Shown in pieces: positions 1 to 7,859 of a stretch of 64,000 nucleotides of DNA. Every line of letters starts with the position of its first letter. Position 1 is the stretch's first letter. This DNA is from Paracoccaceae bacterium (GTDB lineage: Bacteria > Pseudomonadota > Alphaproteobacteria > Rhodobacterales > Rhodobacteraceae): contig JAGQRW010000007.1 in assembly GCA_020425085.1 (NCBI GenBank), forward strand, positions 434,001 through 498,000, given 5' to 3'. Position numbers and translations under genes: made by a program. The notes under the pieces are model-generated. The model was not told the DNA's origin. It was given only the letters and a program-made list of their open reading frames with translations, and ran no database searches.

Positions 1-1272
1 CACCGGCAGATAAATCAACCCGACGCTGGCGGCGGCGACGGCGGCAGTGAACAGGCCGATTGCCAGCCAGGTCTTTTCGTTCTGGGTGACGCTGAGGCCG
101 CGCTCCGCCAGCGGCAGACAGCCCAGCCATTCGGTGACCTCGGCCTGTTGTTCCGAGGGGGTGAGCAACAGCAGGATGTCACCGGATTCTATCACCGTGC
201 GGCGGACCTGTTGGGTTATTCTGGTGCCGCGCCGGGATATTCCCAACAGAATGGTGTTCTTGCGCCAGTTCAGGCCGATCGCCATGGCGGTCTTGCCCTG
301 GATGCGTGCGCCTTCGGTTACCACCACCTCACTGAGTCCGAGGCCGTCGCCCGCCGGTTGCAGCCGTTCCTTGCGCTCGCCATCAACGAAATCCAGTTTC
401 AGAGTGGTGCGGAATTCATCCAATGCCTCGGGCGTGGCTTCGAGGATCAGCGCGTCATCGGCCTGCATGGTCCGGTTGTAGGAATTGCCGTATAGCCGCT
501 TGCCGCCCCGGATCAGCCCCAGGATGGCGATGTCGGCCTTGTCGGCCTCGTCATAAAGTTCCATTACCTTTTGACCGACCAGTTTGGAGTCTTTGGGGAT
601 GGTAAGCTCGGCCACGTAGTCGCCAATATCCGCCAATGCGTCGCCGGCGCCAATTTCGCCTTCGTGGCGCGGGATCAGGCGCCAGCCGATGGTGGCAACG
701 AACAAAAGACCGGCTATCGAGGCAACCAGGCCAACCGGCGCGAAATCGAACATGGCGAACGGGGTGCCGAATGCATCCTCGCGGATGGTGGCGATGATGA
801 TGTTGGGCGGGGTGCCGATCATTGTCACCATGCCGCCAAGGATGGTTGCAAACGACAGCGGCATCAGCGACAATCCGGGCGGTCGTTTGGCCTTTTTGGC
901 GGTTTGCAGATCCACCGGCATCAGCAGGGCCAGTGCCGCCACGTTGTTCATGAAGGCTGACAGCACCGCGCCGACACCGCCCATGATGGCGATATGCATC
1001 CCGAGAGAGCGTGACGAATCCACCAGCGAGCGGGTGATAAGCTGCACCGCACCGGAATTTACCAGACCGGCGGAAACCACCAGCACCAGCGCCACCACCA
1101 GCGTTGCCGGATGGCCAAAGCCCGAGAATGCCTTGTCGGCGGGTACCACGCCGCTGACCACCCCGACCAGCAGCGCGGCGAATGCCACGAGGTCATAACG
1201 AAACCGCCCCCACAAAAGCAGCGCAAACACCGCCACGAAAATGGCGAACAGGGTGATTTGCGGCATGGTCAT
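1..1272 (-). CDS. SLC13/DASS-family permease with two RCK_C domains (partial, C-terminus outside window)
   Basis: Reading the minus strand from the ATG at 1272 gives an uninterrupted frame to the window edge (424 residues seen). The N-terminal ~200 residues are membrane segments with the motifs FMNNVAALALLMPV and MIGTPPNIII, typical of SLC13/CitT/ArsB-type carrier hairpins. Residues ~205-295 and ~310-385 look like two cytoplasmic TrkA-C (RCK_C) regulatory domains, and membrane sequence resumes at ~395. This is the usual layout of bacterial SLC13 carriers that move anions such as sulfate or dicarboxylates. The substrate cannot be told from sequence. A second in-frame ATG lies at 1266; 1272 is chosen because a purine-rich stretch (AAGGA) lies about 11 nt upstream. 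The gene is divergent from yebC. Confidence 0.85.
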   Translation of the reverse strand, partial: MTMPQITLFAIFVAVFALLLWGRFRYDLVAFAALLVGVVSGVVPADKAFSGFGHPATLVVALVLVVSAGLVNSGAVQLITRSLVDSSRSLGMHIAIMGGVGAVLSAFMNNVAALALLMPVDLQTAKKAKRPPGLSLMPLSFATILGGMVTMIGTPPNIIIATIREDAFGTPFAMFDFAPVGLVASIAGLLFVATIGWRLIPRHEGEIGAGDALADIGDYVAELTIPKDSKLVGQKVMELYDEADKADIAILGLIRGGKRLYGNSYNRTMQADDALILEATPEALDEFRTTLKLDFVDGERKERLQPAGDGLGLSEVVVTEGARIQGKTAMAIGLNWRKNTILLGISRRGTRITQQVRRTVIESGDILLLLTPSEQQAEVTEWLGCLPLAERGLSVTQNEKTWLAIGLFTAAVAAASVGLIYLPV

Positions 1273-1350
1273 GATTATTCGGTTCCTTGGCTGGTTGAAC
1301 GCCCCATTTGCCATGGCTGGCAACGTTGCGGCGGGGCTTGAACCCTTTAT

Positions 1351-1372
1351 GCCGCCTGATTATAGAGGCGGC
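1351..1372. other. Inverted repeat upstream of yebC
   Basis: GCCGCCT (1351-1357) and AGGCGGC (1366-1372) form a perfect 7-bp stem with an 8-nt loop. No T-run follows. It lies in the divergent gap between the permease and yebC, so it may be a regulatory or mRNA 5' structure rather than a terminator. Confidence 0.35.
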
Positions 1373-1398
1373 AACGCAAATTCCAGCAAAGGCAGATC

Positions 1399-2139
1399 AT
1401 GGCAGGCCATTCCAAATGGGCGAATATCCAGCATCGCAAGGGGCGTCAGGATGCGGTTCGCTCGAAATTGTTTTCCAAGCTGGCCAAGGAAATTACCGTT
1501 GCCGCCAGGATGGGCGATCCTGATCCCGACAAGAACCCGCGCCTGCGTCTGGCGGTAAAAGAGGCCAAGTCGGTTTCGGTTCCCAAGGATGTGATCGAGC
1601 GTGCCATCAACAAGGCCGTTGGTGGCGATGCTGAAAACTACGACGAGATCCGCTATGAGGGTTATGGCCCGGAAGGTGTGGCGCTGATCGTTGAAGCGAT
1701 GACCGATAACCGAAACCGCACCGCCAGTTCGGTGCGCTCGATCTTTGCCAAGGCCGGCGGAAATCTGGCCGAGACCGGCGCAGTATCCTTCATGTTCGAC
1801 CGCATGGGGCTGGTCAGCTATCCGGTTGCGGCCGGAACTGCCGATGCGGTGTTTGAAGCGGCGATCGAAGCGGGTGCCGAGGATGTCGAAAGCACCGATG
1901 AGGGGCACGAGATCTATTGTGCCGCCAGCGACCTCAATGATGTGTCAAACGCGCTTGAATCGGCCTTGGGCGAATCCGAAAGCTCAAAACTGATCTGGAA
2001 GCCGAACGTGATGACGCCGCTTGATCTTGAAGGCGCAGAAAAGCTGATGAAGCTGATTGCCGCGCTCGAAGACGATGACGATGTGCAGAACGTCACGGCA
2101 AATTTCGATATCTCCGACGACATCCTGGAACAGCTTTAA
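1399..2139 (+). CDS. yebC: YebC/PmpR/TACO1-family protein
   Basis: Length is 246 residues, the usual family size. The N-terminus [18 protein letters not shown] is the family signature, followed by the acidic central and C-terminal domains. Members are known as YebC/PmpR transcription regulators, and more recent work on the family points to relief of ribosome stalling (TACO1-like). It acts in the cytoplasm. The gene starts its own unit, downstream of a divergent gap. It is often near ruvABC in other bacteria, but not here. Confidence 0.95.
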   Translation: MAGHSKWANIQHRKGRQDAVRSKLFSKLAKEITVAARMGDPDPDKNPRLRLAVKEAKSVSVPKDVIERAINKAVGGDAENYDEIRYEGYGPEGVALIVEAMTDNRNRTASSVRSIFAKAGGNLAETGAVSFMFDRMGLVSYPVAAGTADAVFEAAIEAGAEDVESTDEGHEIYCAASDLNDVSNALESALGESESSKLIWKPNVMTPLDLEGAEKLMKLIAALEDDDDVQNVTANFDISDDILEQL

Positions 2140-2223
2140 CCGCCATCGCCGGTGTGGTTTGCGCTTGTACCCCCATTGGTTCTGGGTTTGGCTGCACCTA
2201 TGGCAGAACCGAGGGTTTTTAAC

Positions 2224-3141
2224 GTGGCAATTCCGGTAATCCCCGAGCGATCTGGCGGCGGAGCCTGGATAGGTATTGCCTGGATGGTGGTGACCGGGCT
2301 GATGTTTGTCTGTGTCACCGGCATCGTTCACTATGTCGGATCGGCCGTGCCGGCGGCCGAGGCGGCGTTCATCCGCTATGGGTTTGGCGTGGCTCTGATC
2401 CTGCCCTTTCTGATCAGAGGGCTGCGGCATCCGATCAGTCTAGCCACCCTCGGGGTGTTTTCATTGCGAGGTCTTGCACATGCGCTGGGGGTGATCCTGT
2501 GGTTTTACGCCATGGCCAATATCCCGATGGCCGAGGTCACTGCCATTGGCTATACCTCGCCGATTTATATCACCATCGGGGCTGCGGTATTTTTCGGGGA
2601 AAAGCTGGCGATGCGGCGGATCTTTGCGGTGGTGGCAGGTTTTGTCGGTGCGATGATCATCATCAGGCCGGGGTTTCACGAGGTTTCCAGCGGTCAACTG
2701 GCGCAACTCTTGTCCGCGCCGATGTTTGCGATCTCATACCTGATTGCCAAGCGGCTTACCGTGAATGCCAGCCCGGCGGTGGTGGTGGGGATGCTGTCGA
2801 TTTTCGTCACCATCTGCCTCATGCCGTTTGCCTATGCCGTATGGCAGGTGCCGAGTCTGGCCGATACTGCCTGGCTGGCGCTGGTGGCGGTGTTTGCCAC
2901 GTTAGGGCATTTCACCATGACCAAGGCGTTGCATGCCGCGCCACTGACGGTGACGCAGCCGGTTACCTTCCTGCAACTGGTATGGGCAACCATCCTCGGG
3001 GCGGCAATGTTCGGCGAGGCGGCGGATTTCTTTGTACTCTTGGGGGGCGGGGTGATCATCGGTTCGATCAGTTTCATTTCGTACCGCGAGTGGGTGATAT
3101 CACGGCGCATGCATACCCCGCCCGAGGCCGCCACCAGATAG
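2224..3141 (+). CDS. EamA/DMT-superfamily transporter
   Basis: About 305 residues with ten predicted transmembrane segments arranged as two EamA repeats. The second repeat begins around residue 160. The motif AEVTAIGYTSPIYITIGA resembles the RhaT/YdcZ-type drug/metabolite exporters. The frame opens further upstream (GTG at 2152, ATG at 2200), but the GTG at 2224 is preferred because a GAGGG ribosome site (2211-2215) sits 8 nt before it. It probably exports a small metabolite from the inner membrane; the substrate is unknown. A second, distinct EamA gene lies at 39282. Confidence 0.85.
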   Translation: MAIPVIPERSGGGAWIGIAWMVVTGLMFVCVTGIVHYVGSAVPAAEAAFIRYGFGVALILPFLIRGLRHPISLATLGVFSLRGLAHALGVILWFYAMANIPMAEVTAIGYTSPIYITIGAAVFFGEKLAMRRIFAVVAGFVGAMIIIRPGFHEVSSGQLAQLLSAPMFAISYLIAKRLTVNASPAVVVGMLSIFVTICLMPFAYAVWQVPSLADTAWLALVAVFATLGHFTMTKALHAAPLTVTQPVTFLQLVWATILGAAMFGEAADFFVLLGGGVIIGSISFISYREWVISRRMHTPPEAATR

Positions 3142-3299
3142 CTGGCAACCGGACCGTACCCAAACCAGACGAGCGCCAACGGTTTGACCGAAAAACCACA
3201 GGCGATGAACCATTCAACAGACATGGTTTAGGCACTTGTCGAATCTGAATGCGGTCTTTAGCCCGATGCGCAGGAATCATGAGACCGGAACGCGCCGCA

Positions 3300-4778
3300 A
3301 TGACCGATCCATCCAACAACCAGTGGAAAACCCTCGACAAGGATCTGGGACGGTTAAGTCAGATGGAATATGCGGCGCATTATGTATCGCGTCCGCTGGT
3401 CGGCATGGGTATCGCATTGGTTTTCCTGGTGCTGGCGGGACTTGGTTCGCTGCTTTTCATCGGCCCGCAGCCGGTTTCGGTCATCGTGCTGGCAGCCTCG
3501 GTGTTCGGGGCATATATGGCGCTGAATATCGGTGCCAATGACGTTGCCAACAACATGGGCCCGGCGGTGGGGGCGAATGCGCTGACCATGGGCGGCGCCA
3601 TCCTGATCGCCGTTATCGCAGAAAGTGCCGGTGCGCTGTTGGCGGGGGGTGACGTGGTTTCCACCATCGCCAAGGGGATCATCAACCCCGCCGGGATTTC
3701 GGAAACGCGGGTGTTCATCTGGGCGATGATGGCAGCACTGGTTTCCTCGGCCCTCTGGGTAAATCTGGCGACATATATCGGGGCACCGGTGTCAACCACG
3801 CATTCCGTGGTGGGCGGCGTCATGGGGGCGGGTATCGCTTCAGCGGGTTTTGCCGCGGTGAACTGGTCAACCATGGGTGCGATCGCCGCCAGCTGGGTGA
3901 TCTCGCCGGTGCTTGGCGGCTTGGTCGCGGCGGGGTTTCTGGCCTTCATCAAGGGGCGGATCATCTATCGCGATGACAAGATTGCTGCTGCCAGAGCCTG
4001 GGTGCCGGTGCTGGTGGCGATCATGGCGGGGGTTTTCTCAACCTATCTTGCACTGAAAGGGCTGAAGCATATCGTTTCGATCAATCCGAAAACGGCGCTG
4101 TTGCTGGGGCTGGCGGTCGGGGTTCTGATCTATTTCGTGATGCGCCCGTTGGTCCGGCGGCAGTCCGAAGGGCTGGAGAACCGCAACAAGTCCCTGAAGG
4201 TGCTGTTCACCATCCCGCTGGTCTTTTCGGCCGCCCTACTGTCGTTTGCCCATGGTGCCAACGATGTTGCCAATGCGGTCGGCCCACTGGCGGCGATCGT
4301 GCATGCGGTAGAATTCGGTGATACTGCCGCCAAGGTTTCGATTCCGATCTGGGTGATGGTGATCGGTGCCTTTGGTATCTCGTTCGGTCTGTTCCTGTTC
4401 GGCCCGAAACTGATCCGCATGGTCGGCAGCAAGATCACCAAGCTGAACCCGATTCGCGCTTATTGTGTGGCGCTGTCGGCGGCGTTGACGGTGATTGTTG
4501 CCTCATGGCTGGGTTTGCCGGTGTCTTCGACGCATATCGCGGTTGGCGCGGTTTTCGGCGTCGGGTTTTTCCGTGAATGGCATATGGAGCGGCGTTTTCG
4601 CCTGAACAAGGCCACCATGAAAACCGGCAAGAAACTGGGGGTCGAGGAACGCAAGCGCCGCAAGCTGGTTCGCCGGTCGCATTTCACCACCATCCTGGCC
4701 GCCTGGGTGATTACCGTGCCGGCGGCGGCCTTGTTGTCGGCGGTGATCTTCTGGGTACTGAACGCGCTGTTTGTCTGA
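3300..4778 (+). CDS. PiT-family inorganic phosphate permease
   Basis: Two PHO4-type halves carry the duplicated signature: GANDVANNMGPAVGANAL near residue 80 and GANDVANAVGPLAAI near residue 320 (numbered from 3300). About ten membrane segments are visible, with a basic cytoplasmic stretch in the late loop (KTGKKLGVEERKRRK). The family is a cation/phosphate symporter of low affinity. The length (~492) and the N-terminus MTDPSNNQWKTLDKDLGRL fit alphaproteobacterial homologues. In-frame ATGs at 3249 and 3279 are possible alternatives, since no strong ribosome site decides the start. No PhoU-like partner (DUF47) is adjacent. Confidence 0.88.
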   Translation: MTDPSNNQWKTLDKDLGRLSQMEYAAHYVSRPLVGMGIALVFLVLAGLGSLLFIGPQPVSVIVLAASVFGAYMALNIGANDVANNMGPAVGANALTMGGAILIAVIAESAGALLAGGDVVSTIAKGIINPAGISETRVFIWAMMAALVSSALWVNLATYIGAPVSTTHSVVGGVMGAGIASAGFAAVNWSTMGAIAASWVISPVLGGLVAAGFLAFIKGRIIYRDDKIAAARAWVPVLVAIMAGVFSTYLALKGLKHIVSINPKTALLLGLAVGVLIYFVMRPLVRRQSEGLENRNKSLKVLFTIPLVFSAALLSFAHGANDVANAVGPLAAIVHAVEFGDTAAKVSIPIWVMVIGAFGISFGLFLFGPKLIRMVGSKITKLNPIRAYCVALSAALTVIVASWLGLPVSSTHIAVGAVFGVGFFREWHMERRFRLNKATMKTGKKLGVEERKRRKLVRRSHFTTILAAWVITVPAAALLSAVIFWVLNALFV

Positions 4779-4886
4779 GCCGGTGTTGCCCCATCGGGTA
4801 CGGAATTCATCCATCCTAGCAATCGGAATTGGACAAGTGGACAACGCCTGCGTAGGTTGCACCACAAAGCATTTGTTTGGGAGATT

Positions 4887-7685
4887 TTGTTGATCCTGCT
4901 TGCCGGCCTTCTGATTTTGCTTGGCGTGCTGGGGTTTCTTGCGCATCGGCGCATGCAGCAAGACATCCAGGAACTCAGGCACCAGTTGATACGCCAGGCG
5001 GATCGCCTGAAGCTGCTGGAAAGCCGCAAATCCCCTGACAATGAAACGGCGGACGTAGGGGCGGACAGCACCGCCGCCGCCGATGGCATTTCCCAAGCAA
5101 AATTGGGTGAAACCGGCGGGCCATGGGATCCGGCCCGCATTGCGGCAGCACCGGTTGAAATACCCCGGCGTTCGGTTTCCGGTTCGGCGTTGTTGGCCAA
5201 GGCGGACGACAAGGCAGCGGCTCGACGCAGCTACGTCTTCAACCGACAGGCGCTGGCGCGGTTTGGTCGATGGGCGCAGGCCAACTGGTTTTATCTGGTG
5301 GCGGCGGTGTCACTGGGTTTGGCCGGGGTGTTTTTCGTGCAATACGGCATCGAGAACGGTTATCTGACGCCACCGATGCGGGTGCTGGCGGCACTGGCGT
5401 TGGGCGCAGTGCTGATCCTTGGCGGTGAATACCTCAGGCGAAAGGGAGGGGATCGGGCGGATGATCTGTTCGCCTATCTGCCTTCGACCTTTGCGGCTGG
5501 CGGTCTGATTTCCCTGTTTGCGGGTCTGTTGTCGGCGCGGCTGATGTATGGGCTGATCGGGGCGGAAACGGCATTTGCGGCACTTGCGCTGGTGGCGGCG
5601 CTGGCGGTTCTGATCGGCTGGTTCTATGGGCCGCTTTTGGCGGCAATCGGTATTCTGGGGGCTTTTGCGGCACCTTTTCTGGTGGCGGGCGATCCAGGCG
5701 CGGCAGCGCTGCTATATTACTTTTTCGCACTGGTGGCGGTTGCCGCCCTGCTGGTGGACAGTTTCAAACGCTGGGCATGGGTTTCGGCATTTGCGTTGGT
5801 GTTGGGTTTTGCGGCCGCCAGTCTGATGTTCGCAGGCAGCGGCGAGGCGGTACATTTCGTCGCCTTCGCGCTGATTGTGACGGTGGCGGCGACGATTATT
5901 CCTGAACGCAGCATCGTGCCTTTGCTTGCTGGCCCTTCGGTTGGCGATAATTTGATCGCATGGTGGCGCAAGCGAAAGGATGCAACCCAAGAAATCCCGC
6001 CAAGCAGTTTTCCGGTGCGTTTGGTATTTGGCGTATTTCTGGCGGCGACATGCGTGGCGGTCTGGGTGCTGGATACCTCTTCCGGTGGCTTTTGGCTGTC
6101 GATGGCGGGGCTTTCGGGACTGTTCCTGCTGGCGGTGATCTGGATGCGGCTGGCACCGGGTCTGTGGGATCTGGCGGCAATGCCGTTGGTGGCGATGCCA
6201 CTGGTATTGTTTGCCGAAAGCCAGCGATATTCGGCCGTGCCAACGGTTCGGCGGCAATGGCTGAACAGTGCCAACCCTCTGGGTGAGGATCCGACCTCGC
6301 CGATTGCGCTGCTGATTGTCGCCACGGCGGTGATTTTCTCCATCCTGATGGCCTTGCGATCCTGGCGCGCGGCGGACTATGCAAATGTCTGGGCATTTGC
6401 CGGGGCGGTGTTTGCGCCGTTGGTGGTGGTTGAACTGCACATGTTCTGGGCCCCATCGCTGGTATTTGGGGCAGCCCTTTGGGCCACATATGTGATGGCG
6501 GTTGCGGCGGTGATGGTGGCGCTGGCGCTAGGGTTTGCCAGAATTGACGGCGAGGCACGCCAGCGCGTGGCCCTGTTTGCGCTGGCAGCACTGACGATGA
6601 TCGCGCTGGCGATGGTTCTGATGCTGAGTTCGTCGGCCCTGACGCTGGCGCTGGCGCTGATGGTCTTGCTGGCGGTCTGGCTTGACAAGCGGTTCGGCCT
6701 GCCGGCGCTGGCAGTTTTCGTCTGGGTTGGCGCCGGTGTCACCACATGGCGGATGATGTTCGTGCCGGGAATGATCTGGGCGCAATTAATGCCGTTTTGG
6801 GAACTATTCGGCACCTTTGTTCTGGTTCTGGCCATGCTTTGGGCGGCGCAATTCCTGCTGGACCGGGGCAAGCGGCCGCGTACCTTTACGGTGATCGAGG
6901 CGGCGTTCTGGACCCTGCTGGCAGCGTTTGGCATGGCGATGATCCTCAGGTTGTTTGACACCTTCTGGCCGGATCGCGATTCCAGTCACGCTGCGCTGTC
7001 GCTGATGGCGCTGGTCTGGCTGATATCGGCCGCCAACCAGTTGTGGCGGCTGAAGGGTGGTGTCACATGGCGTTGGGTTCGCATAACGCTGGCGGTTATC
7101 TATCTATTGCCGGGGCTTGCGTTGCTGGTTGGATCCGGCCTGTTTGCCAATCCGCTTTGGTCAAGGTCTGAGCCGGTATTCGGGCCGCCTGTACTGGATT
7201 CGCTGTTGGTTGCCTATCTTCTGCCGGCGCTGTTTTTCCTGCTGGTGGCGGTCTGGTTCCGGCATTTCAACCTAAAACTGCGCTATGCCATCGGCGCGGT
7301 CGGGGTTCTGTATGCCGGCATATATGTCGGGCTTGAGATCAGGCGGCTTTGGCGCGGTGATATCCTGAACCTGCCGGGGGTGACGGTGCCAGAGCTTTAC
7401 AGCTATACGCTGGCGATGCTGGTCGCCTCGACCGGGCTGTTGTTTTACGCGTTCTGGCGGCATTCACCATGGTTGCGCAAGTTGGCGCTGGCGGGGATCG
7501 GTCTGACCGTGGCCAAGGTGTTCCTGATCGACATATCGGGCCTTAGCGGGCTGACGCGGGTGGTTTCGTTTCTGGGGCTGGGACTGGCGGTTGCCGGCCT
7601 TGCCTGGCTGGATCGCTGGTTTGGCGCAAAAGAGGGCGGCGATGGAGCGGCAGGTGCCCCGGTGCCGGAAAACCCGGCAGATTGA
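4887..7685 (+). CDS. DUF2339 large membrane protein
   Basis: A roughly 930-residue protein with one N-terminal membrane segment, a short coiled segment (HRRMQQDIQELRHQLIRQAD), a linker and then more than 20 hydrophobic segments to the end. This is the layout of the DUF2339 family, whose function is not established. The frame opens at TTG 4857. A GGGAG site at 4879-4883 favours initiation at the tandem TTG codons 4887 or 4890. It is separated from ileS by a 175-nt gap. The hydrophobic part may have a channel or envelope role, but nothing in the sequence proves this. Confidence 0.8.
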   Translation: MLILLAGLLILLGVLGFLAHRRMQQDIQELRHQLIRQADRLKLLESRKSPDNETADVGADSTAAADGISQAKLGETGGPWDPARIAAAPVEIPRRSVSGSALLAKADDKAAARRSYVFNRQALARFGRWAQANWFYLVAAVSLGLAGVFFVQYGIENGYLTPPMRVLAALALGAVLILGGEYLRRKGGDRADDLFAYLPSTFAAGGLISLFAGLLSARLMYGLIGAETAFAALALVAALAVLIGWFYGPLLAAIGILGAFAAPFLVAGDPGAAALLYYFFALVAVAALLVDSFKRWAWVSAFALVLGFAAASLMFAGSGEAVHFVAFALIVTVAATIIPERSIVPLLAGPSVGDNLIAWWRKRKDATQEIPPSSFPVRLVFGVFLAATCVAVWVLDTSSGGFWLSMAGLSGLFLLAVIWMRLAPGLWDLAAMPLVAMPLVLFAESQRYSAVPTVRRQWLNSANPLGEDPTSPIALLIVATAVIFSILMALRSWRAADYANVWAFAGAVFAPLVVVELHMFWAPSLVFGAALWATYVMAVAAVMVALALGFARIDGEARQRVALFALAALTMIALAMVLMLSSSALTLALALMVLLAVWLDKRFGLPALAVFVWVGAGVTTWRMMFVPGMIWAQLMPFWELFGTFVLVLAMLWAAQFLLDRGKRPRTFTVIEAAFWTLLAAFGMAMILRLFDTFWPDRDSSHAALSLMALVWLISAANQLWRLKGGVTWRWVRITLAVIYLLPGLALLVGSGLFANPLWSRSEPVFGPPVLDSLLVAYLLPALFFLLVAVWFRHFNLKLRYAIGAVGVLYAGIYVGLEIRRLWRGDILNLPGVTVPELYSYTLAMLVASTGLLFYAFWRHSPWLRKLALAGIGLTVAKVFLIDISGLSGLTRVVSFLGLGLAVAGLAWLDRWFGAKEGGDGAAGAPVPENPAD

Positions 7686-7726
7686 GCATATGGACAGCCG
7701 CTGAACCCAGGGTTATAAGCGCCGCC

Positions 7727-7783
7727 ATGAAGCGAATATTCGGCAGCATCATTCGAATTACCAACCCGGCACTCGCCCTCTGA
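7727..7783 (+). CDS. Candidate 18-codon leader peptide upstream of ileS
   Basis: ATG at 7727 opens MKRIFGSIIRITNPALAL followed by TGA. Four of the first eleven residues are isoleucine (ATA, ATC, ATT, ATT), and the gene downstream is isoleucyl-tRNA synthetase. The stop codon lies inside the loop edge of the hairpin at 7765-7792. No clear ribosome site is visible before the ATG, so this is a suggestive arrangement rather than a proven attenuator. Confidence 0.3.
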   Translation: MKRIFGSIIRITNPALAL

Positions 7784-7792
7784 GTGGCCGGG
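7765..7792 (+). other. Hairpin between DUF2339 and ileS
   Basis: CCCGGCACTC (7765-7774) pairs with GAGT plus GCCGGG (7782-7792, one bulged G) around a 7-nt loop. No T-run follows, so it is not a classical terminator. It overlaps the end of the candidate Ile-rich leader ORF and could be either a weak terminator for the upstream gene or part of an ileS leader. Confidence 0.45.
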
Positions 7793-7859
7793 AACAGGCG
7801 TATGGATTTTCGCGCCGACCTTCATCACAACCTGATATCAGAAACGGAGCCGCAATCTC

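Noticed and set aside
47..1198. Several plus-strand ORFs of 60-170 codons at the window start
   Set aside because: They are shadows of the SLC13-type permease on the minus strand, which carries membrane segments and family motifs throughout.
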